From JAPUDS01 sp964536265 (GTDB lineage: Bacteria > Patescibacteriota > Saccharimonadia > Saccharimonadales > Saccharimonadaceae): 64,000 bases of DNA. Below, piece by piece: positions 1 to 8,574 of the stretch. Location: contig CAZHVV010000004.1 of NCBI GenBank assembly GCA_964536265.1, forward strand, positions 38,140 to 102,139, read 5' to 3'. The notes under the pieces were generated by a model that had not been told where the DNA came from, made no database searches, and saw nothing but the letters and a program-made list of their open reading frames with translations. The translations under genes were made by a program, and so were the position numbers. The stretch's first letter is position 1. The number at the start of each line of letters is the position of its first letter.

Positions 1-1
1 C

Positions 2-418
2 ATTAAACTGTACGAGGCTGGTTGGTCAGACTTAGTAATTTTCTCTGGAGCTGCCCTCGACAAAACCGGTCCATCTAACGCGAGTAGTATGCGTAAACAG
101 GCAATTGCCGCAGGGATATCGGCCGACCATATTTTAGTTGAAGAGGAGAGTACAACCACGGCTGAAAATGCGCGAAATACCGCTCGTTTACTTGAAGAGC
201 GTTCATTGTCGCGTATCATGCTTGTGACATCGGCATACCATCAACGTCGTGCCAGTATTGAATTCTCTAAGTACCTTAGTGAGGGCACGGCAATCGTCAA
301 TCATCCCGTCGCAAATGATAATCAGTGGTCAAGCTGGTGGTGGCTAACGCCATATGGCTGGTGGTTAGGGCTTGGGGAAATTGCGAAGATTATTTTTGCG
401 GGATTCGCATCACTATGA
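2..418 (+). CDS. YdcF/SanA-like DUF218 protein, 5' truncated by window edge
   Basis: The reading frame is open from the first bases, so the N-terminus lies outside the window. The visible 138 codons carry the second half of a DUF218 (YdcF/ElyC/SanA) fold: an SGAA...SNASSM segment, then A-x-x-x-G-I-S-x-x-x-I-L-x-E-x-x-S-T-T-T-A-E-N-A, which is the family hallmark, then LVTSAYHQRRA. Relatives are envelope-associated proteins of uncertain chemistry, and some take part in envelope precursor metabolism. The C-terminus is rich in Trp and hydrophobic residues. The stop overlaps the mnmA start (ATGA), so the two are probably translationally coupled. The family is clear; the role is not. Confidence 0.8.
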   Translation: MKLYEAGWSDLVIFSGAALDKTGPSNASSMRKQAIAAGISADHILVEEESTTTAENARNTARLLEERSLSRIMLVTSAYHQRRASIEFSKYLSEGTAIVNHPVANDNQWSSWWWLTPYGWWLGLGEIAKIIFAGFASL

Positions 419-1443
419 CCTCAGTGTTTGTTGGTATGAGTGGAGGTGTCGATAGCTCGCTGACAGCAGCACTTCTGAAAGAACAGGGCTATGCAGTTAC
501 AGGCGTATTCATGAAGAACTGGACACAAGATTTACCAGGAATGCGTTGTCCGTGGGCTGACGATCTTGCCGATGCAAAACGGGTAGCGGTTCAACTAGGA
601 ATTCCGTTCAAAGTCTATGATTTTCAAACAGAGTATCGGCAAAAAGTTGTTGACTATATGATTGAGGAATATCGTCTTGGCCGCACGCCAAATCCTGACA
701 TCATGTGTAATCAAGAGGTGAAGTTCAAGCTGTTTTTAGAAGCCGCGCTTACTGATGGTGCTGAGATGATTGCGACCGGACATTACGCAAAGGTAGGCGA
801 TAGTCGACTGTATAAAGCGGCTGATGAGCTCAAAGACCAGACCTATTTTCTGTACCGCGTAAAAAGCGAAGCACTTGAAAAAACACTGTTTCCACTCGGC
901 GAGTTTACGAAGACAGAAGTGCGACATATGGCTGAAGAACGTGGTCTTACGACGGCACAAAAGAAAGATAGTCAGGGAATTTGCTTCGTTGGTTCTATCG
1001 GTATCCGCGACTTTTTGAGTGAATTTGTTGAAACTGTGCCAGGTGAGATTATTGAAAAGGAATCGAACGAAGTGGTCGGTCATCACGATGGCGCAATTTT
1101 TTACACTCTAGGCCAGCGTCACGGTCTTGAGCTTGGTGGTGGGATGCCGTATTACGTTGTTGGCAAAGATATGGATAAGAATGTCGTCTACGTGAGTCGC
1201 AATTTGAACGATGACTCAATGTGGCGTCACGAAGTGATTCTTCAACAACTACACTGGATCAATGAGGCACCAGTTGATAGTGAACAGTTACATGTTCGCA
1301 TGCGTCACAGAGGCCGTTTGTTGCCAGCACGGCTTGAAGGTGAGCGGTTATTGCTCGATGAACCTGAGCGAGCGGCGACAGCCGGCCAGTCAGCTGTTAT
1401 CTATCGTGGCGAGGAAGTTCTAGGCGGCGGAATTGTTAGCTAA
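415..1443 (+). CDS. mnmA: tRNA-specific 2-thiouridylase MnmA
   Basis: MnmA puts sulfur on the wobble uridine (s2U34) of Lys, Glu and Gln tRNAs, with ATP activating the base. The protein has 342 residues, close to the family norm. It shows the PP-loop GMSGGVDSS at residues 7-15 and the two catalytic cysteines, C98 in PDIMCNQ and C190 in DSQGICFVG, followed by the beta-barrel region with GQRHGLELGGG. I chose the ATG that overlaps the preceding stop. An upstream in-frame start would add 30 residues that are unlike the family. No Shine-Dalgarno is visible, which fits coupling to the upstream gene. alaS follows after 20 nt. Confidence 0.95.
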   Translation: MTSVFVGMSGGVDSSLTAALLKEQGYAVTGVFMKNWTQDLPGMRCPWADDLADAKRVAVQLGIPFKVYDFQTEYRQKVVDYMIEEYRLGRTPNPDIMCNQEVKFKLFLEAALTDGAEMIATGHYAKVGDSRLYKAADELKDQTYFLYRVKSEALEKTLFPLGEFTKTEVRHMAEERGLTTAQKKDSQGICFVGSIGIRDFLSEFVETVPGEIIEKESNEVVGHHDGAIFYTLGQRHGLELGGGMPYYVVGKDMDKNVVYVSRNLNDDSMWRHEVILQQLHWINEAPVDSEQLHVRMRHRGRLLPARLEGERLLLDEPERAATAGQSAVIYRGEEVLGGGIVS

Positions 1444-1463
1444 TCTGGTATACTAAAACAGAT

Positions 1464-3413
1464 ATGAATGCGCAAACTATACGTAACGAATACATCAAGT
1501 TTTTTGCTGAACGCGGGCATAGCGTTATTGCGCGTGCGCCATTAGTGCTTCAGGGCGATCCAACGACATTATTTACTGGCTCAGGTATGCAGCCAATGAT
1601 TCCATACTTGCTCGGCGAGCCACATCCAAAAGGGAAGCGAATAGTCGATAGTCAAACGTGCTTACGCGCGCAGGATATTGACGATATAGGTGATAACCGG
1701 CATACGACATTTTTTGAAATGCTTGGTAACTGGAGTATGGGTGATTATTTCAAAGCAGAACAAATCCCGTGGATGTTTGAATTTTTGACAGAAGTCGTTG
1801 GGCTTGATCCAAGCAAACTGTACGTAACATGCTACATCGGCAACGAAGAGTTTGGTATTCCAAAAGATACCGAAGCTGCTGAGCTGTGGGTAAAACTATT
1901 TGCCGACAAAGGACTCAGTAGTGGTATGGCGGACATCGGTAGCCAGGAGGCTGGTTCACAACGGGGCATGAACCCTGGTGAGCGAATCTTCTTTTACGAC
2001 GGTAGCAAAAACTGGTGGAGTCGTAACGGGAGCGAAGCGAATACCCCAGTCGGGGACCCATGTGGTCCAGACAGTGAGTTCTTTTATGAGTTTGACTTTA
2101 TTGAGCACGACACGAAGTATGGTGAAAAATGTCATCCGAACTGCGACTGTGGTCGGTATATGGAAGTTGGAAATAATGTCTTTATGGCATACAAGAAAGT
2201 GGCCGAAGGACAGTTTGAAGAGCTGGCACAAAAAAATGTTGACCACGGCTCGGGCCTAGAGCGAATTGCTGCCGCTGCCATAAACAGCCCTGATATGTTT
2301 AAGATTTCTCTCATGTGGCCAATTATCGAAAAGCTTGAGGAGCTGAGTGGTAAGAACTATGAAAATCATACCGAAAGTATGCGCGTGATTGCTGACCACC
2401 TTCGTGCAGCAACCTTTTTGGCTGTTGATGGTTGTGTGCCGAATAACAAAGAACAGGGCTACGTCATGCGTCGGCTGATTCGCCGTGCAATTCGTTATAG
2501 TTTTGACCTTGGTATTGAGCAGAATTTCCTCGAAACAATCGTGCCAGTTATTGCTGATATGTATCACGCAGATTTTCCTGAAGTCGCCCAGAATCGCGAC
2601 AATGTTATTGCCGTACTCGTCAAAGAGGAAAAAGCCTTTCGTTTAACTTTGCGTAAAGGCTTGCAAGAGTTTGAAAAAAAATTTGGAGTATGGGGAATGG
2701 TAGACAACTCAATTGTTTACGACCATAGTCGCGCTAGAGAAGTGCAATTTAAACAAGATTTGGATGGAGAAACGGTATTTAAACTTTATGATACGTATGG
2801 TTTTCCTGCTGAGCTAGTTTACGAAGAGGCATACAAACGTGGAATTGCAGTTTCTGACCAATCAAGGAATCGGTTCGCTGACCTGATGGAAGAGCAAAGA
2901 GAAAAGTCACGTACTGCCACTAAGGGTTCATTCAAGGGCGGGCTAGAAGGGCATGACCTGATTCATCTCAAATATCACACCGCGACACACCTGCTTCAGT
3001 CAGCACTCCGTGAAGTCTATGGCGAAGGCGTGCGCCAGCATGGTAGTAACATTACCACCGAACGCCTGCGTTTCGACTACAGCTATGACGGTAAAATGAC
3101 GCCTGAAGAAAAACAGCGTGTTGAAGATTTGGTAAACGGTTGGATTCAGGAAGATGCACCGGTGAAATTCACGCTATATCCAACTCAGGAAGCGCTCGAC
3201 ATGGGTGCGATTGGTCCGTTTGGCGAACGCTATGACGAAACAGTCAAAGTCTATCAGATGGGTCCCGATGACCATATTGTCAGTCTTGAGATTTGTGGCG
3301 GGCCGCATGTTGACCATACTGGTCAACTTGCAGAGGACGGGAAACATTTCAAAATCATCAAAGAAGAGTCGAGCTCGGCTGGTATCCGACGCATAAAAGC
3401 GCAACTAGTATAA
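1464..3413 (+). CDS. alaS: alanyl-tRNA synthetase, minimal form
   Basis: Class II synthetase that charges tRNA-Ala and hydrolyses mischarged Ser/Gly-tRNA. At 649 residues it is far shorter than the usual ~875. The catalytic core (about 1-240) has motif 2 near GNWSMGDYFK (89-97) and motif 3 near HGSGLERIAA (261-270). The editing domain has its zinc/catalytic residues as HTATH (505-509) and C611 with H615. The segment normally between the tRNA-recognition and editing domains is nearly absent: FKGGL at ~490 runs straight into the editing domain. The C-Ala domain is missing. A TATACT box (1449-1454) sits 9 nt before the ATG and there is no Shine-Dalgarno, which suggests a leaderless start. Confidence 0.95.
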   Translation: MNAQTIRNEYIKFFAERGHSVIARAPLVLQGDPTTLFTGSGMQPMIPYLLGEPHPKGKRIVDSQTCLRAQDIDDIGDNRHTTFFEMLGNWSMGDYFKAEQIPWMFEFLTEVVGLDPSKLYVTCYIGNEEFGIPKDTEAAELWVKLFADKGLSSGMADIGSQEAGSQRGMNPGERIFFYDGSKNWWSRNGSEANTPVGDPCGPDSEFFYEFDFIEHDTKYGEKCHPNCDCGRYMEVGNNVFMAYKKVAEGQFEELAQKNVDHGSGLERIAAAAINSPDMFKISLMWPIIEKLEELSGKNYENHTESMRVIADHLRAATFLAVDGCVPNNKEQGYVMRRLIRRAIRYSFDLGIEQNFLETIVPVIADMYHADFPEVAQNRDNVIAVLVKEEKAFRLTLRKGLQEFEKKFGVWGMVDNSIVYDHSRAREVQFKQDLDGETVFKLYDTYGFPAELVYEEAYKRGIAVSDQSRNRFADLMEEQREKSRTATKGSFKGGLEGHDLIHLKYHTATHLLQSALREVYGEGVRQHGSNITTERLRFDYSYDGKMTPEEKQRVEDLVNGWIQEDAPVKFTLYPTQEALDMGAIGPFGERYDETVKVYQMGPDDHIVSLEICGGPHVDHTGQLAEDGKHFKIIKEESSSAGIRRIKAQLV

Positions 3414-3523
3414 AATTTCTGTAATATATCTCACAGAATCTGGCTACAAACTCCAACTGCTGTTACAATAAGCATAAGTTTGAAGTGAGCAAATAATAAA
3501 GAGTTTAAAGAAAAGAGGACTAG

Positions 3524-5224
3524 ATGCGCGATTTGCGCGGATTATTTACCCTTGGCCGGTCTTTTGACATGTCTATTTCACCACGTTCAACGCGCTCGTC
3601 GCAGTATAAACGCCGCAACAGGGTTCAACGTATTAAAGGCTTATTTATCCTGGCTGGTCTTGTTGCTAGTAGCATTCTCTTACCTCTTGCCCAAGCTCTT
3701 CCTGGTGATTACACGTGGCAGAAAGCCAATACTAATCTGACAGGTGATCGAATGCCGTGGCAATCTATCGCTAGCTCCGCCGATGGTACGAAACTCAGTG
3801 CTGTTCCATACGGTGGTTATATTTATACCTCCACCGACTCTGGTGCAACCTGGACTGAACAAACAGCCNNNNNNNNNNNNNNNNNNNNNNNNNNNNNNNN
3901 NNNNNNNNNNNNNNNNNNNNNNNNNNNNNNNNNNNNNNNNNNNNNNNNNNNNNNNNNNNNNNNNNNNNGTGTCACTTGGACAGAACAAATTGCCGCCGGA
4001 GTACACGAGTGGAGCTCTATTGCCAGTTCTGCAGATGGCACGAAACTTATCGCCGCTGTGTATGACGGCTACATCTACACTTCCTCTGACTCGGGTGCTA
4101 CCTGGAGTGAGCAAATCGCTGCGGGAGCATACTGGTGGGGCTCTGTTGCTAGCTCCGCCGATGGTACGAAACTCAGTGCTGTTGTAAACGGTGGCTATAT
4201 TTATACCTCCACCGACTCCGGTGCAACCTGGACAGAACAAACTGCGGCCGGTTCACGGTCCTGGCGGTCTATTGCCAGTTCTGCAGATGGCACGAAACTT
4301 ACTGTCGCTGTGTATGACGGCTACATCTACACTTCCTCTGACTCGGGTGCTACCTGGAGTGAGCAAACAGCCGCCGGCTTACATTATTGGTCATCTATCG
4401 CAAGCTCTGGTGATGGCAAGGTGTTGGCTGCGCTAGATCCTAATGATAGCGGCTACATCTACACTTCCTCTGACTCGGGTGCTACCTGGAGTGAGCAAAC
4501 AGCCGCCGGCTCACGACAATGGTATTCACTTGCCTTCTCCTCTGATGGCACGAAGCTGACAGTAGCTGCTCATAAAGGTGGCATTTACCTCGGCTCCATG
4601 GAAGGCCCCACGGCTCCTACAACTGATTCCTTTGACTTTGGGACGCTGATTGCCCCTACGGACGTTCATGCGACCGTCTCTCAAACACTGCTTTCTGTCA
4701 TGTCCTCTGAGTGCTATACCATTACTCCTAGCAGTACTGCTGTTCTCAGTCCCGCAGGTCTTACTGTACCGGAAACAAATGTCACACTCCTCGGAGGTAT
4801 TGCGTTTAACGTGACCTGCGACAGTCCAGGCGGTTCAACTGATGCAACTGTTACGCTCGGTTCCTACTATAGTGACACCTCAAAACTTCGTATTTACAAG
4901 AGAGTTGATAGTTCAAGTACACTAGAGGATATTACTGAACAAGTGACCATTACTAACACAACCAGCTCCTCAAATATGCCTATCACTAATGTCAGTTATA
5001 CACTCGTTGATGGCGGTGCGTTCGACGAAGATGGTATCGTCAATGGCACGATTGTTGATCCGCTTTATATTGGCGTTGTTGCGGGCTCCACAAGTACTAC
5101 ACCTACCTTAGCTGATACTGGTGAAAATATGTTCAGCATCGTCATAGGTGCAGCTATGGCCACACTTGCAGGGGTATATCTGTTCAGTAGAGGTTACATT
5201 ATTTGTAGTGGTCAGAAGCGTTGA
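3524..5224 (+). CDS. Asp-box repeat surface protein with LADTG sorting signal (contains assembly gap)
   Basis: Secreted protein of about 566 residues; the length is uncertain because 100 Ns interrupt it. The N-terminus is basic, followed by a hydrophobic segment (FILAGLVASSILLPL) and a likely cleavage after AQA. The middle is a series of ~40-residue units ending in YIYTSSDSGATW, the Asp-box (BNR) signature S-x-D-x-G-x-T-W of sialidase-type beta-propellers. The units are almost identical at DNA level. No sialidase catalytic set is visible, so a binding or adhesive role is more likely. The C-terminus has LADTG (5108-5122), a hydrophobic stretch and basic residues, a layout like class E sortase substrates (LAxTG). 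No sortase gene lies in the window. RBS AAGAGGA precedes the ATG. Confidence 0.85.
   Translation: MRDLRGLFTLGRSFDMSISPRSTRSSQYKRRNRVQRIKGLFILAGLVASSILLPLAQALPGDYTWQKANTNLTGDRMPWQSIASSADGTKLSAVPYGGYIYTSTDSGATWTEQTAXXXXXXXXXXXXXXXXXXXXXXXXXXXXXXXXXXVTWTEQIAAGVHEWSSIASSADGTKLIAAVYDGYIYTSSDSGATWSEQIAAGAYWWGSVASSADGTKLSAVVNGGYIYTSTDSGATWTEQTAAGSRSWRSIASSADGTKLTVAVYDGYIYTSSDSGATWSEQTAAGLHYWSSIASSGDGKVLAALDPNDSGYIYTSSDSGATWSEQTAAGSRQWYSLAFSSDGTKLTVAAHKGGIYLGSMEGPTAPTTDSFDFGTLIAPTDVHATVSQTLLSVMSSECYTITPSSTAVLSPAGLTVPETNVTLLGGIAFNVTCDSPGGSTDATVTLGSYYSDTSKLRIYKRVDSSSTLEDITEQVTITNTTSSSNMPITNVSYTLVDGGAFDEDGIVNGTIVDPLYIGVVAGSTSTTPTLADTGENMFSIVIGAAMATLAGVYLFSRGYIICSGQKR
3869..3968. other. 100-N assembly gap
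   Basis: A run of exactly 100 Ns inside the Asp-box repeat gene. A round length like this is a scaffold placeholder, so the true number of missing repeat units is unknown. The flanking repeats are nearly identical in DNA, which explains why assembly broke here. Confidence 0.98.
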
Positions 5225-5238
5225 TTGCCCAACTTACT

Positions 5239-5267
5239 TTGCTACAGATACGGTGACGTTGTATAAT
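5239..5267 (+). promoter_or_regulatory. promoter of the ftsA-like/mltG operon
   Basis: TTGCTA (5239-5244), a 17-nt spacer, then a perfect TATAAT (5262-5267). The ATG is only 10 nt after the -10 box, so the transcript should be leaderless or nearly so. It would drive the overlapping genes through mltG. Confidence 0.7.
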
Positions 5268-5277
5268 CATAAGAAGC

Positions 5278-6549
5278 ATGATACTCGACAAACTCAAACA
5301 ACGGCTCCCATCAAAAAAAAGCCAGACTGACAACGTGTTAGTTGGACTCGACATTGGTACTGAATATGTGAAAGCACTCATCGCACGCGTTGAAGGTGAA
5401 ACAATAGAAATTATAGGAGTTGGACGTGCCCACCAGGACCTCGATGATATGCACTCTGGTGCAATTGCTGACATTGGCGGAGTAGTGCGTAACTGCGAAG
5501 AAGCACTTGCACAAGCCGAAGAACAAGCAGGTATACAAGGCAAGAAAGCGATTATCGGTATAGCAGGAGAGTTGGTAAAGGGGTTGACTAGTACTATTCG
5601 CTACAAACGACCGCAACCTGATCGTGTGCTGGATGCTAGCGAGATGGAATTCATTATTGAAAAGGTTCAAGAACGTGCGCAACTGAAAGCGCAAAAACAG
5701 ATAGCACTCGAGACGGGCAATGAGGAAGTTGAAGTGAAACTCGTTAACTCAGCTATTGTCAGTATTCATATTGACGGCTATAAAGTATCAAACCCTATGG
5801 GCTTTCAAGGGAAAGACGTTGCGATTCAGATATACACGGCGTTTGCACCAATGGTACATATTGGGGCACTTGAGCGAACTGCTGGTGAACTCGACCTTGA
5901 TCTTATCGCTGTTGCAGCAGAACCATTCGCTGTTTCACGAAGTATGTTAGGAACAGATGCAAGCAGTAATTTCACGGCCATTCTAGCTGACGTTGGTGGC
6001 GGTACGACCGACATTGCAGTCGTCAATGATGGTGGCGTTGAAGGTACGAAGATGTTCGGCATTGGTGGACGCAGTTTCACTCGGACAATTGCCAGTGATC
6101 TTGATTTGAGCTACGCCGACGCCGAAAAACTAAAGGTCAACATCGATGATGAGAAACTACGTGAATCAGTCGTAAAGGAGCTCAATGCGTCGATTGATAA
6201 GACACTTGACGTGTGGCTTGGTGGTGTTGAACTTGCCTTGAGCGAATTTGATTCTGTTGATCATTTGCCAAATCGTATCTTGCTCTGCGGTGGTGGTGCG
6301 AGCCTCCAGCGACTTGTGCATGCGCTCGAAACACAAGATTGGTACAAAGACTTACCATTTACAAAGAAACCGACAGTCCAGCATATTACGCCGAGTGACG
6401 TTATGGGTATTACTGACAAAACAGGCGATGCTGCTGACCATACCTATGTGACAGCTATGGGCTTGCTCAGAGTCGGCTATGATACCATAGTAGGCAGCAG
6501 TGATGCTGACAACATCAAGGATAAATTAAATCGACTTCTCCGCGTATGA
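5278..6549 (+). CDS. FtsA/PilM-like actin-fold ATPase
   Basis: 423 residues with the FtsA/PilM architecture: phosphate-1 motif VGLDIGTEYVKALIA near residue 22, an SHS2-like inserted region, phosphate-2 ILADVGGGTTDIAV, and a C-terminal LCGGGASL adenosine motif. FtsA tethers FtsZ to the membrane, while PilM organises type IV pilus inner-membrane proteins. The next gene encodes a single-pass membrane protein, which fits a PilM-type partner, but the sequence alone does not separate the two. No FtsA-type C-terminal amphipathic helix is evident; the end reads DNIKDKLNRLLRV. It overlaps the next gene by 4 nt and starts leaderless behind TATAAT. Confidence 0.8.
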   Translation: MILDKLKQRLPSKKSQTDNVLVGLDIGTEYVKALIARVEGETIEIIGVGRAHQDLDDMHSGAIADIGGVVRNCEEALAQAEEQAGIQGKKAIIGIAGELVKGLTSTIRYKRPQPDRVLDASEMEFIIEKVQERAQLKAQKQIALETGNEEVEVKLVNSAIVSIHIDGYKVSNPMGFQGKDVAIQIYTAFAPMVHIGALERTAGELDLDLIAVAAEPFAVSRSMLGTDASSNFTAILADVGGGTTDIAVVNDGGVEGTKMFGIGGRSFTRTIASDLDLSYADAEKLKVNIDDEKLRESVVKELNASIDKTLDVWLGGVELALSEFDSVDHLPNRILLCGGGASLQRLVHALETQDWYKDLPFTKKPTVQHITPSDVMGITDKTGDAADHTYVTAMGLLRVGYDTIVGSSDADNIKDKLNRLLRV

Positions 6550-8168
6550 AAAAAGATGTTATTTATATCGATATCGAAGACGATATCACCGCAATCATTG
6601 ACAAAGTCAAAAGTGCAAAAGCGCCAATTGTTGCATTGGTTCCACCGAAACGAGTCGGTGTTCTTCAAAGTACTGTAAACCTGAAGTTGCTTCAACGAGC
6701 AGCGACTAGTGCCGACAAACGTGTCGTGCTGATTACGAACGATCAAGCTCTGACTGCGCTTGCTGCAGGTTTGTCGATACCAATTGCCAAGAATCTACAG
6801 AGTAAACCTGAGATTGCTCCACTAACTGCACTTGACGCAGATGACGACGATATTATCAACGGCGCGGATTTGCCAGTTGGTGAATTTGCTGATGCGGCAA
6901 AAGGCGTTGAATCAAAGGGTACTGCGAGTGACGAGTTTAAACATCCAGTTGAAGCAGTTGGCGCAGCCGCCGCTGCGAGTGCAGCTGCCAAAGCATCGAA
7001 AAAAGGTGGAGTGAAGATTCCGAATTTCGATACATTCCGTAAGAAACTTTTCCTGTTTGGTGGTCTTGGGGTCGTAGTCATCGGATTTTTAGTCTGGGCA
7101 ATCTTCTTTGCTGGAAGTGCCACTATTGCTATCACGGCTCGAACGAACATTATCAATATCTCTAAATCGCTACAGTTAACACCAAATGCGACACTTGATG
7201 CGAAACAAGGTGTTGTTGCTCCTGTTGTGAAGCAAACAAAGAAATCAAGCACCGTTGATTTTGAAGCGACTGGTAAAAAAGATGTCGGCGATAAGGCAAC
7301 GGGGACGATGAAATTGACCAGAACATCAGTATCTAGCAATCCTATAACAGTCCCAACTGGCACGAGTTTCACGAATGGCGCAATCACCTTCGTAAGTGTT
7401 GAGGCGGCTACTCTAGCCGGTACTAGTGTTGGACCAGGTGGAATTGTTCAAGACACCGCTACTGTGCGCGTCCAAGCTGCCGTCATAGGTGAGGAATCGA
7501 ACGTATCTGCTCGTAGCTATAGCTCAAACGTCGGTGGTTTTAGCTCACAAGGAAGTGTAATGGCTGGAGGCACAAAACGACAGATTACTGTAGTTTCGGC
7601 TGACGATATTGCTAAGGCCCAGGAAGCGCTGAAGACACAAGATTCAAATACCGTGAAGACCGAGTTAACGAAACAATTCACCGCTGACGAAATTGCCATG
7701 CAAGAAGGATTTATTGTTGATGCTGTCGCTCCGGTCAGCGTGCCAGCTGTTGATCAGGAGGCAACAACAGCAAAATTATCACAAGAGACAACCTATACGT
7801 TAGTTGGTCTAAAACGTGGCGACCTCAAGACAGTCTATACCGAATATCTCAATGCCCAGATAGGGAACGATAGTTCACAAAAAGTCTATGAGTATGGCGA
7901 AAACGCAACACAGTTCTCGCAGTTTTCGAAGACGGATACTGGGTATACTGCGAAGGCAACAGCTGCCGCGCAAGTTGGTCCAAATATCGACAGCGCTGCT
8001 CTGGCAGAAGAGCTCAAAGGCAAGCGTCGTGGTGAGGTTCAACAAGTTGTAGAGGCAATTCAGGGCGTGGAAAACGTCGATATCAAATTGTCGCCATTCT
8101 GGGTTACTCGGGTGCCAAACAATACCGACCAGATTAACGTGACATTTGCACTAAAAAATGACAAATAA
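6546..8168 (+). CDS. single-pass membrane protein, baseplate J-like
   Basis: 540 residues. A cytosolic N-terminal domain (about 1-150, beginning MKKDVIYIDIEDD) is followed by an Ala-rich linker and one transmembrane segment (LFLFGGLGVVVIGFLVWAIFF). The large external beta-rich part has the pattern KATGTMKLTRTS...ITVPTGTSFT, seen in CPR proteins annotated as baseplate J/gp47-like. Its overlap with the actin-like ATPase upstream suggests the two form an inner-membrane complex, perhaps part of a pilus-like or envelope machine. It overlaps yqgF by 11 nt. The family is recognised only loosely and the function is not established. Confidence 0.6.
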   Translation: MKKDVIYIDIEDDITAIIDKVKSAKAPIVALVPPKRVGVLQSTVNLKLLQRAATSADKRVVLITNDQALTALAAGLSIPIAKNLQSKPEIAPLTALDADDDDIINGADLPVGEFADAAKGVESKGTASDEFKHPVEAVGAAAAASAAAKASKKGGVKIPNFDTFRKKLFLFGGLGVVVIGFLVWAIFFAGSATIAITARTNIINISKSLQLTPNATLDAKQGVVAPVVKQTKKSSTVDFEATGKKDVGDKATGTMKLTRTSVSSNPITVPTGTSFTNGAITFVSVEAATLAGTSVGPGGIVQDTATVRVQAAVIGEESNVSARSYSSNVGGFSSQGSVMAGGTKRQITVVSADDIAKAQEALKTQDSNTVKTELTKQFTADEIAMQEGFIVDAVAPVSVPAVDQEATTAKLSQETTYTLVGLKRGDLKTVYTEYLNAQIGNDSSQKVYEYGENATQFSQFSKTDTGYTAKATAAAQVGPNIDSAALAEELKGKRRGEVQQVVEAIQGVENVDIKLSPFWVTRVPNNTDQINVTFALKNDK

Positions 8169-8574
8169 CCCCGAAATACTACTAGCTCTCGATGTGGGTG
8201 CGTCTCGGATTGGCGTGGCGAAAGCTGACTCTGTTACACGAATCCCATTTCCTATTGGGACATTGTTAGTTGATGGTCTTGAGTTTGATCACTTCACTGA
8301 GATGATAGCCGAACATCAACCTGTGGCGCTTGTTGTGGGTTACCCGCGCAACCAAGCGGGTGGAACGACTGAACAGACTACGTATGTCGAACAGTTTGCC
8401 AAACAACTTGAACGCTACCAGTTGCCAGTTATCTTCCAAGACGAATCACTCACATCTGTGATTGCCGAAAAGCGGCTTCAAGAACGGGGCAAGTCATATG
8501 TAAAAGCCGATATCGACGCCGAGGCTGCAACGATTATTTTGAATGATTATTTGGAGAAAAAATATGGATATTAA
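8158..8574 (+). CDS. YqgF/RuvX-like Holliday junction resolvase or pre-16S rRNA nuclease
   Basis: 138 residues, the normal YqgF size. It has the RNase H-like opening LALDVGASRIGVAKADS, with the first catalytic Asp in ALDVG, then VVGYPRN and a central QDESLTSVIAEKRL containing the conserved E. E. coli YqgF matures the 16S rRNA 5' end, and a resolvase role is proposed for the fold. The start lies inside the end of the upstream gene and its own end overlaps mltG by 11 nt, so it sits in one translationally linked operon. Confidence 0.88.
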   Translation: MTNNPEILLALDVGASRIGVAKADSVTRIPFPIGTLLVDGLEFDHFTEMIAEHQPVALVVGYPRNQAGGTTEQTTYVEQFAKQLERYQLPVIFQDESLTSVIAEKRLQERGKSYVKADIDAEAATIILNDYLEKKYGY

